Of a DNA stretch of 64,000 nt, positions 41,201 through 53,200 are shown piece after piece (within the stretch, counting starts at the first letter, position 1; each line of letters begins with the position of its first letter). The notes beneath the pieces are model-generated. The model worked only from the letters and a program-made list of their open reading frames with translations, was not told the origin of the DNA and ran no database searches. A program made the position numbers and the translations under genes. The stretch lies in assembly GCF_021155775.2 (NCBI RefSeq), contig NC_060235.2, forward strand, positions 39,410,607-39,474,606, written 5' to 3'. This stretch comes from Neodiprion pinetum (Eukaryota > Arthropoda > Insecta > Hymenoptera > Diprionidae).

Positions 41201-44200
41201 ATTTAATTGTGAGTAGAAAATTTTCGCTCTCTTTCTTCATTCTAAAATCATTTAATGATAATTACTGTCACATCTTCCTGTCGGCTGTGCATAGGATGTA
41301 ACGTATATTATCAGGGACGACATTTTTCCGAGGTTGAATCATCTCGCAGTGTATTCTGACGTAGATATGAACTTGTTGCTACAGCAGCTCCCACCAACAG
41401 CAGCAGTTTATGTCCTTTCACTCGAGATAAGTTTACGTCGCTATTATTATAATACCCGCTTTGTTCCTGATGCAGACAACAGGAGATCATTTACGTAAGC
41501 TGTAACATTTTCGATAAAATTTCGCAGCGAGATGGGAACAACGACGCGCGTTATTCCCAGAGATCCGTAAACAGTTACGAGTAATAAGTATCCGAGTAAA
41601 GCCCGATGATGCCGGTGATCGAAGGAGTAAATTTAATCTGAACTTTGCGCCAGTTTTCTACAAATATGTAAAGAATACCTGCAGGAATAATAATACGATT
41701 TGCGTCACGTTTACACTAAGCAACGAAACTGATTTCTTCTTTTTATTTTTCCTCCTTATTCTTATCGCGAAAAAGTTTGTGCAAAAGATTCAAAAATTTT
41801 CTTATATTAATGGAGCAATATTACAAGACGTTGAAGAACCTTTTAAAGTAGAAACATTTTCGGTCTACTGGGAAGTATTATACGAAGAATGAAACAACGA
41901 CGAATGGTCCGTAAAACACGCTGTGATTGACCCCTGAGTAACGGCATGCGCTTTGAGTCAACTTGTACCAATTTACTAAATAACGAAACTCTGGCCGTAT
42001 AACAAGTTTCATCGGACTCTCTTATTGAACGGGTCTGTTTATGTGGTACGTTTTAAAAATCGAAACGTCGAGAAATTAAATGTGCGTAGATAGAGAATGT
42101 ATCTTCTCGTGGTAAAGGATGATTTGAAAAATGATATAACGTTGTTATTGTGACTTGTACGTTTCAACATGTTCACGATTCTTGTTTCAGGGTGTAAAAA
42201 CGATCGAAAATGGCGGTTTTCAGCCTGGTCTCGGCTGTAGCTGGGTTCGTCAAGGTTCGATACTTGATCGACAAAGCTGTAATCGACAATATGGTGTTTC
42301 GGGCTCATTATCGAATCACCTCTGCAATTCTATTCGTCTGTTGCATCATCGTCACAGCGAACAGTTTGATCGGTGAGTAAACATTTCGCACTTTTTATTC
42401 CTAATGTTACCGAATTGAGTATATCTTAACAAAACTAACGTTGCATCCAATATCACAGGTCTGTAAACAAAAAAACTACACTGGTTTTTTTTTTTTTTTT
42501 TTCTTACACTGTTTTGTTAACGATTTTTAACCACCGACACCAAAAAAAATTGTCAAAAATTCCATCGCGTTGGGTCCTTTCTTGAATTCGTGTTTGTGGT
42601 TTCATTTAGCGCAAAACTCCCGTTTAACTCGAAATCTGATATCCCATTCTTGTTTCTGAAAATCTTATGCATAAGTGATTTCTTACTTCAATTTAATATG
42701 TATTAAAGTGAGACTCAAAAAAATAAATAAAAACAAGGGAAACAGAAATTGGAAAACGGAACCGTAATCGGAAAAGTATCAAAGAGAAGAAGAAATGGTT
42801 TCATAGGGAAAAAGAATGAACATGAAATGTCAAGTACATTTCATCAAGAAATATTATTTAGTTCATTGTAATGAAATGGTGATTTTTTCATCACCGCTTT
42901 TTTATGCGACTGTACGTGATGGAGGGAAATGAAAGTAATTTTTGGATTCAGCACACTCGAAAACATAACATTTACCAAATACATCCAGTGCAGCTCAAGT
43001 GAAATATTTTTTTGCAGACCTATGTTTCCGAAGAACCGTAAGTTCCTCGAGGTGTTTTGACCAGTTGTGATAATCGAGATTTATGTAATCATAATCGTTA
43101 ACGGTTAGTGAACGACTGAACAATTTTCGTCAATTTGATTTTCAACCCTCTCCAGGTGAACCGATAAATTGTATATCGGATCCGTCGGTCCCGGGACACG
43201 TGGTGAACAACTATTGCTGGGTGATGGTCAGCTACACTATTCCTGGAAAAAGTCTCAAGCCTATACCCTCGGACACAGCGCATCCAGGTCTCGGTCCAGA
43301 CACTGGCGATAGAAAGTATCATTCCTACTACCAGTGGGTTCCTTTCATGCTATTTTTCCAAGGAATACTATTCTACATTCCACATTGGATGTGGAAACAG
43401 TGGGAAGAGGGCAAGGTCAAAAATATATCCGAGGGAATCCGCGGCGCGTTGGTGGAAACCAAGGAGGAACGATTGGTCAGAACGAATCGGCTAGTACAGT
43501 ACATGTACGAAACTCTACACCTGCACAACAGTTATGCAGCCGGATATTTCTTCTGCGAGGCTCTCAACTTTGTCAATGTGGTGAGGCTTCTTTTTTTCTT
43601 TAAACTCTTTTCACGTTTATGCAATATTTAGCTTTTAAAACGAAACTTGGAAGAAGCTGGATGCTAAATTTACGAACGATTTTCCGTTCGGGTTGCATGT
43701 AATTTATAACTGTTCTTTTGATTTCAGGTTGGGAACATATTTTTCATCGACACATTTTTGGGCGGTGCGTTTTTGACTTACGGAACGGAAGTGGTTGCGT
43801 TCAGTAATATGGATCAGGAGAAACGAAGAGATCCGATGATAGAGATATTCCCGCGCGTGACAAAATGCGATTTCCACAAATTCGGTCCGTCCGGCGGCGT
43901 TCAGAAATTGGATTTCCTCTGCGTGTTGGCCCTGAACATTCTCAATGAAAAGATATACATCTTTTTATGGTTCTGGTTTATCATTCTGGCCATTTTTTCG
44001 GGAATCGGTCTCCTGTACAGTATGGCTATTGTTCTACTACCGAGCACTCGCGAAGCCATATTGAAGAAGCGTTTCAAATTTGGAAGCTCCGCCGAAGTTA
44101 ACGCTCTTATCAGAAAGACTCAGGTGGGCTTTGCAATTGGTTGCTAGTTTTCACATTTTTTATTTATCCTGCTTTGATCATCTTCAAATATGTGATCCTG

Positions 44201-47200
44201 TAATTAACCCATTGATTATGTTTTCAGGTCGGAGACTTTCTGCTACTTCATTTCCTTGGTCAGAATATGCACCTCTCAATATTCAGAGAAATTTTGGAAG
44301 AATTATCGCGTCGTTTGCACCTAGGATCTAGTAGCGGAGCTTCACCAACCTCTGTGCCATCGGCTCCGAGTACTTTAGAAATGTCTCCTATATATCCGGA
44401 AATAGAAAAGTTTGGCAAGGACACGGAAATCTAAACCATGTGATAAAACATTGAGGTAAATTGATGCGAGAAGAGCGCCTGGTTCTTTTTTGATTTGATT
44501 GGGAAGGTGAACGAAATTTTGTTCAATCATCATCGAAGTACAGTTATCTTCACTTCGATTTCAAATTCAAACACATATTTTCTTTAGTTCGACTTTTCCT
44601 TACAAAACAATTATACGTATCGCTGTAAACGATACGTGCTAATTAAATACGAATGTATCGATTGGATGGGTCTATAAATGATTTCGATTTAATTAGATTT
44701 CATAGGATTATTAATAACGATACGATTATGACTTATTATTTTGCTAAGGTAATGATCTATCTTTAAAATCGCTCCATGAACAGTTATTTTTATAGGAACG
44801 ATTGTCTTACTCGATTTTCAATTAAAACGCTGTTAAAAGTGCTCCAAGTATTTTTGCAATTTTGGTCCGCTTTACGTGTTTGGTAGGAAAAAAAATCCGA
44901 TGTTTTGTTAGCATCCGAATGCTGTAGTTACTTCATCTCATCGTTGCTAAACGATTTTTTACAATTGCAACAGATGATAATAGCGGGGTGAATGAATGAT
45001 TAAACGGTCTCGAATACATTAATAATTTGTTTAAGAGGATGATGTACGGGCGTGCGTCAATAATAAACAATCGATCGCGATGTGAAAGTGTAGAAAGAAA
45101 AAAAAAATAACAATTAAATAAAAATGCTTTAAATCTAAGCATTGCGTCGACTAAAACAGGCGTACAATGAGTTTCGTCCTAAGCGCGATATGAAATTTTG
45201 CTCTAAATTAATTCGGTTCCTGTCTTCTGAACAAAAATATTGATATCAAAACATCACAAATATCGCGTTTATAAGTTTGTCAGAGCCATTAGAGATTTTC
45301 TTTACTTTAAGTTCATCCAATCATCACTTCGACATTTTATCATTACTTCGTCGTGTATCAAAATGAGAATCGTATACTCCTGTAATCCACTAGAAATTGT
45401 AATTGTACATTTTTTAAATATCGCGTAAATACTCTAGGCTAATTTCGCCTATGAAAGATAATAATCTATTCACAAATATTAGTATTAAATTTACTAGTGG
45501 GCTTTATTACTGGGTAACTTGCTCGACGATTCGTTTCGTTTTACTCTTTATCAAATTAAATCTAAGTAAACATCATTTCAACGGATTACCGAAGACGCGT
45601 TTTCCTTTCTTACATCAGGCCTTCTAATTTTGAACCATAATCTCATCACTGTCATCAAAACTCACGCATAATATCTGATAAATATCAACAAAGAGAAGGA
45701 AAAAAAGCGTTTACTGTTTTCGCAGTATACGCGATATAGTATATAAAAGTATTATACATTACAAAATATATTGCCAACGGGCAATTATACTTCTGTAATT
45801 CGGGATAAACGGCATACTATCTACTGTGACTGACCTGGATCGATATAATATAAATATACACACGTTATATATATTATTAGAACCTGTTTTCCATTTATAT
45901 GTAAATCTCATCTGAAGCGTTATAGCCTATAAAAAATGTGTAACGTTATATCTTGGATAAAGTATAACCACGTATTCATTCCTCGAGAATAACATGTATA
46001 CAGTTTTTTTTCTCGTTGCCTTTTTCTTTATTCAATTGCTGATTAAATATCGTTTTGCAATTTTCCGCAAATATATATATATATATATATGTATAATAAC
46101 TAAGCAGGTTTTCGTGTCCATGAATTTTTGTATTTTTTACGTTAAACAACGATTCTAGCTAAACAAACACAGAGAGAAGAATACTACGATTATTTTTTTA
46201 GCAACTAGATTAGAGTATCGTTGAATATAAGGATTCATCTTCATTACACGAGTGATATACTTAGGTAAATATAGTTGTTGAAGTAAAACTCAAAGAAGAG
46301 AAAGGAATAAACTAAAATAAGAGAGACGTGATCGATTGGGTAACGCAGAATTACTCATATCGAGAAAGTTTCGTATAGAATTTAGTGATATTAGCGTATG
46401 ATCTTTGATATTTTACGAGCGGAGAAAACAATTGTAATACTATAATAACGCTCACTTGTAAAAATCGCACGGAAAGTGAGAGAAAGACTGCCAGTTTGTG
46501 CAACGCCTTAGATAGCTATAGATATTATATTATAAAATTATATACATGTAATAAAACACCGACAAACGAATGAAAAATTAGATAATTAAACAAAAAAAAA
46601 TTTTTTTTAATTCAATAAACAGAATGCTTGTAACTTACCGACGGTTTATTTCTTTCTATGTGTAATAATTCATTTGGAGCGAAGAAGCGGCGAATCAATT
46701 TCATCGGCTACAGTAAAATAATGTGAGAAAAATATCGACTCACCGATTTCCCCAGTCCACTTTGTTGATGATTCGTAATTTTAGCTCCCGAGTTTGATCG
46801 CTCGTCAGCGTGCCGCCCAAAAGTTGCCGTCTCCATTCCAACAATTCTCGCATCACTTTTCGCAGGGTGTTGAATTTGTACGTTTCTCTTTCCTGAAAAT
46901 GATTTTTCATTTCGAATTACTGAATGTTAGATATGATCAAGAACACACGCAACAAAAGGCTGGCACTATGCTTTGAGCCATTTTTTCATTACTTGTCGAG
47001 ACAAGTAATAATTTTCGGCACGGTTGAAACGCGGTACGTAACGATAAATAACGATATTTATAGAACTTGGGATGCTAAAGTATAGATCATACACATAATA
47101 ACAAGCGTTTTTAGAGTGGCCATGAGCCAGCCCTCGAACTTGATGTTCGCAGACTGCAGGTTCGAAGTTCATGGAGAAAAAAAAAAAAAAGAATAATATC

Positions 47201-50200
47201 CAATTTGGATTCCGAACTTAAAATTCAGATTCGTGATTAACGATTTTAAAACCCTCGGTTATTACATGAAAATATGAGGGTTTTTAAAATTTTGAAAACA
47301 GAGAACGCACCACGTATAGTCTTTTCCAAATTCCTCCCCATTCTCTGAGTACCAAAGTAACTTCTCGGACAACAGGATCTTCCAGAGGGATAACCGATTC
47401 GAATAATCCTTCGTTCTCGATTTTGCAGGCTTTCAGCTGTACGTAAGAACTTGGAAAAATCCCTCTGACCGTCCGATTTTTTGTTGTGAATCCCCGAAAC
47501 CATCCTGAAAACACAATAATTTTAAACGTACTTTATAACACATATGTGAGTAATTTGCGAATCGAAATACGATTGCGGTTTGTTCAAAGCAACGAATCAC
47601 TCTAATCTGTTTCATATTTGCAAAAATCATGCCGGTATGTATCGTGTTTTTTTTCAGCGCAACATTATCATCCTCAACTTACCAGCGCATTCCTCCAAAA
47701 TCTGGACAGTCTCTCCAATTTCCAATGGCAAACCATACCGCGTGTCTCCTCTCCAGTTATAGAGGGCTGAAAATTGATAGAAAGGAATTTGAATATAGCA
47801 ATATGAACATGTGAAAATAATTATCATTATTTATACTTCGTTCATATTAATTTCAGTTTTTGTCAGTCTTTGATATTATAGAATGATCTGAAAAAAATCA
47901 CAGGTTCTTTTTTGAACGCGTTCAAGATGAAAAGATAAGATTAACGAAATCAAAAACGCTCAGGGCCGATTAATCGCACGTAGAGTTGGCATGAAATTCC
48001 CTATGATGCTGAATGCCGATTATAGCTGACCAAGAAATTGCAGCTAAGATAACGAATGTAATACGAGTATCGAGGGAACAAAGCAGACAATTGCAAAGAC
48101 GAATATAACAATAATATTTAGCCGGTAGGAGTGCAATAATGCAACGAACCGCAGATTTGAATCATATTTTATGTACGTACATAAAAAAATATAATTTTTT
48201 TTTCAAATAATATTTCTCCATACAATATTATTATTTTTGCTATTATTAATATATAGCGCATTCCATGACATCTCGATCAAGATTCTACGTCGATATCTCA
48301 GATTAGCTTCATAATTTTTCGCATGAATGTACACGACGAAAAACGCAATCGCAATTTTTCTGCACAATTTTTCGATCCAGCAAAACTATTTATCTGTAGT
48401 ACGATTAAAAAACTTGAAACAAAAACACGAAAACCCCTACTTTCTAAAATCTCTAAATAATTCAGAAAAATCTCGTGAAATAAATAAGCAAGATGAAAAA
48501 AGAAACAATTGTCATTACCAAAATTATATTATTACTATAAAGAATGAAAATTTTTGTGTTTATATTTATATCAAAAATGCAATCGAATAATAATAATATT
48601 TTAATTTTCTAATTCGTCTTTCGAAGTTATGGAATCTCCATCTTCTAATAAGTGTCAAAATTTTTCTTATACCTCACAAGAATTTTACCGAACTTTTATC
48701 AGCTTATAGAAAGTGCGGGTTTCTGTTTCATGTTTTTAAATCATACTTCGTATATACACTGGATTGACAAAGTCTGAAAAACATTGCGATGGCGTTTGTC
48801 GTCGTGTACTTTTAAGATAAAAAAAAAACATTGACGTAGAGTCTTGATCGAGATGTCATGGAATGCCCCATATGTACATACATATACATACATATATATA
48901 ATATATATATTTATTTCTTCCGAGAACTCTTGACGTGATAAGAACTAAAGTCACCGGAAACGCTTAACAATGCGCGTATGACACAGGCTTCCTGCCTCCG
49001 TCGCTCCTACGCGAGATGCATCTCAATGAGCAAGCCGATTATATGTGAATGTGCGACACGTACAAGTCCGACATACCTGTGCAAACCGTACATACATGCA
49101 TACACACATTGTACGAGCGGTAGAACTGGTATAACATTCTACGTTCCTTTTACTGCCGCGAGTTTTTCCCCCTCGACGAACGATGTGAATGATGAACTAT
49201 TTTTTTTCTCTTTTCACGTCTCCTCGTTCCGTACCGCAAAGTCTACGAAATATTTCGGTATTCCCGTCAATTAAGAAATCCACGATGGAGCGAATTTTTC
49301 CAAGAATTTCTCACCGTATTCGCCGAACTGTGCGATCATCGTGCGGCAGCTTCTCGTTTTCTCGACAACGGAAATACAAACTTGATCTTGAAGATATTTG
49401 GAATTTTTTTTTTTTTTTTTTTTTTTCAAACTATGAACGAGAAAAGGTATATTAAAAAAGACAACTTCAGACTCATTATTTTCATTACCAATCAATTATA
49501 ATCATTTACACATGTATATTATATTATTATAATAATCGAAGCGTTGTTAAATCACTGAAGAATTTGACAGATCTAATGGATTTAAAAAGATTATAGGAAG
49601 GTTTTTTACCGTCTATAATCTGAGAACCGTGTAATCTTTTAATTTGTTCCCCGTTTTTATTCCACCGCATGTCCCGAGAATTTATGAAGTAAACGTGGGT
49701 GAGCTTTTTTTTTTACTACAGAGCAAATTAACCAAACTGTTATACAGCTGGTGCCCTTAATTTATACCTACGCAGAATTATTACGTTATATATATATATC
49801 TCAATTCAAACCTCAGATACATATATATATATATATATATATATGTATAGAATACAAGTGTAATTATAATTGTTTTATATCAAAGCGTGTGAAGATTTTT
49901 ATACGAAAAGAAAGACTTTTTTCGCCACGACTTTTGTGTCTATTGTGAGTTGAAACCGTCCCTAGGAAAGTTTAGAATTTTGAAACACGGCGTGTGAAAA
50001 TTCGGACATTGAACTCGTATCAACGACGGAGCTTTGTGTCAAGTTTTCCCATTTCCTTGCGTCGCCGCGACCGGAAGAAAGCTTTCAAACACTTGCCCGG
50101 CCTTAATTCCATATAAAATACGTGCAAAGTTCGCGCGAGAGCTCGACAAGAAGAAAGAGAAGACGAAAAGGACGAAGAAAAAGAAGAAGCAGTCGTAGGA

Positions 50201-53200
50201 ACGAATGCCTACAGATACGTATGAAAGTTAGGTTCTACAATTTCTGCATTTTTGCGTCAAGCGAGGAAATTTCTCCAAGACAGAAATTTACAGAACTAAA
50301 AATCTTCGATCATTCGGGATTTCGATATTTCGGATTTCTTAATTTTCTCATTTTTGTATTTCAGAAATTTTAACTTTTCGGAGTTACGCCCTCGTGGCAT
50401 TTTGTCCTTTCAGAACTTTGAGCGTCGCCTTTCGGACCATTCGAAACTTTGATGTTTCGTTAAAGTTGGATTTCGCTACTTCAAGTTTCGCAACTGAAAT
50501 AATTCGGAATTTGGCGCTTTTGGAACTTTTGAAAATTCTGACTTTTAAACCCGGCTCAACACAATACTATTAAAACAATTCCTTTGGTTTGCAGGACGTT
50601 GTTTTTTTTTCCTTAATCCTTCTTTCATACCTTGAAAACGTTTCAAACGAAACATTCTATTGCACGTTAATATATATAGGTACAAATATTTTCGATTTAG
50701 AAATCGCGCTTCATTTTTATTCACGATTCAATAATTACATGTTGAAAAAAGAACAAGGAATATGATTTCTAGTATAATAAAGAGACAGAGAGAGAGGAAA
50801 TCGTTCGGTTTTAAAGTATGATTTCCGCTTCCGAAAGGGAAATAAAAATTCGTTTTCATACATATGATAAATAAGAGAAAAGAAGACGGCGGTTGCTGAT
50901 TTTGCAAACCGTGTAATCAAGTTACCGCAAACAAATTTCTCGCAATAAAACATTTTCGCTAATTAATATACGGCGACACCGACAAAATGTGGCTGCGAAT
51001 GACAGACGTCACAAAGCCTCCTGTTGCCTGATACGTCACACTATCTTAAATGCGTATAAATAAACTTGTCTGGTCATTTTTAACAAGAAAAACCTTGAAT
51101 ACAAAACTCGGTACAACGTTTTATTGTTTCCATTGTTCGTTAAACAATCTCGCGAATAAAGTGCCGAAATGATGCGTGGCAAAGTTCAGGACGCAGATGA
51201 AACAACGTGGTTACCAATAAATCATATTTTACTACCATTACGAATACGTTGAACTTATTATTCATATTATTCGTGGTTGTAATGCCTGTTCTGCGAACAA
51301 ATTGTACGCATTATATACGTCGATAATACAAGTATATTACACAAATGCATGCTGTATCTGAAATAGTTTATCGTACGCATAGATTTGTAAACGCATCTCA
51401 ACGTTACTCACGCGATTTAGGTCATGTAGTATTCCTACCTTTACCGACCGAGCAAACTCGCCCTTTTATCTTTCTATATTACGAACAAACAACCGAACGG
51501 AAAGGGTTCAAATTTGTACTTTTGTAACGAAATTCAGGAAAGTTACTCGTATCACGAAAATCGTCCAAAAATGTGTGGTTTTTTGACACGTGTTACTATT
51601 CCCACATTTCCCGCATTTCAGGGGCCAAAAAGTGCATAGTTGAGATACTTTGCGCAATTCCAGAAATAATGCGGAGTAAAATGAGCCATCGTAAGACTGT
51701 TTTCAAGCAATATTGAGAACTATAAATTACAATAATTTCGTAAATAAAAGATGCTCTCAATCAGCCATTTTTCGACGATTTTCGGGATATGAATAACTTT
51801 CCTAAATTTCGCTAGAAAATAGCGATGCACCGTCGTAATTTGACACCCTTTTTGTTCGTTTGTTTATTCAATACAACAAGAAAAAGGGTGAGTTTGCTCG
51901 GTCGATAAAAGTAGGAGTACCGCGTGATCTTAATAATTGTACGTACACTGAGAAAAATTTCATTTGTTACAGTAACTAGAAAAATTGAGTAAAACAGGTA
52001 TCGTTAAAAAAAACTGTTTGAATATTGTTGGAATAGTTGGCTTGATCGCGCCGCAAAGAATGGTGAATAAAAAATCAATTAAAGAAGGTGAAAAAAACGC
52101 AGAAAATAGGGAAAGAATCGAAGAAACAGATCGAAGCATCTCGAACAATAATTCCGTACGTGTCACAAGCACTTTTGAATCAGTGTGTACCTCTATTCGG
52201 TGTAAAGATAAGATTGTTGTAATTCTAACACCTACATTCGACACCTTTTGCCATCACAATGCAAGTTTAAAGTACAAACACATGTCATTGTCCGACACGT
52301 TCGACGCGTTGTCTTTTATACAAACACGATATTGTCGAGTTCGTTCGTTCGTTCGTTCGTTCGTTCGTTCGTTCATTCATTCATTCATTCATTCATTCCC
52401 AGTCATCGGCGCGGTGTCTTTGACCGTTGACACGTGACAGCTTTATGATTGTATGCCCTGCATAAACGTGCCCATAGAACGAGAATCGGAAATTGTACCT
52501 TCCTGCACGATTATGTTTATTAAACTCATGTCGGATGTTTCATTGATTATTCCCGGAGCTGTCAATTTACGTATCCGTAGTTTACGCCGAAAATATAAGT
52601 TCTTGTTGACGCTGTCTTCCGATGTAGAAAAAATACGAATCTTGTGAAATGTTCAGCATCAGTTTCACCATTTCGTGCTTTGGAATCGTAGCTTACCAAG
52701 TTTCATTTTTTACTCTTCAGGACAGAATCTTGTTATTTATTATATATACATATATATTTATACAGGAAGGTACAATTTCCGATTCTCGTTCTGTGGGCAC
52801 TGTTTTGTTTGTATTCGATGCAAATTAAAATACCGTTTTTACGCTTACTGAACAAAAAGTCCGTAGTTATATCAAACGAAAAAAAGAAACAACGTCGGCT
52901 AACGTACCAGCGGTATTATTCAGTAGAATTTGGAGCAATTATACGGTTAAATGTTTAGCAACAGGTTTGATGAAATCTGTTTACACACCGAGTCGTAAAT
53001 TTCAGTCCAATTGCTGCAATTATAATATACAAATCTGTATACTGATGAAAAATATTGCTGCATGCATAACAACTGCAGAGGAGAATTAAAAAACCCTGTA
53101 CGTGGCATTGTTTTTTAATATATGTATATGTAGCCTTTTTAATTCTCCTCTTCAATTATAGTTATCGCTATAATTGGCGTAAGCTCTGCAATTATAATTC

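Noticed and set aside
47246..47514. Stand-alone small SH3-like gene
   Set aside because: Phase and sequence join it to the exons at 47683-47766 and 46744-46892 and to the sponge body at 33451. It is the SH3 part of sponge, not a separate gene.
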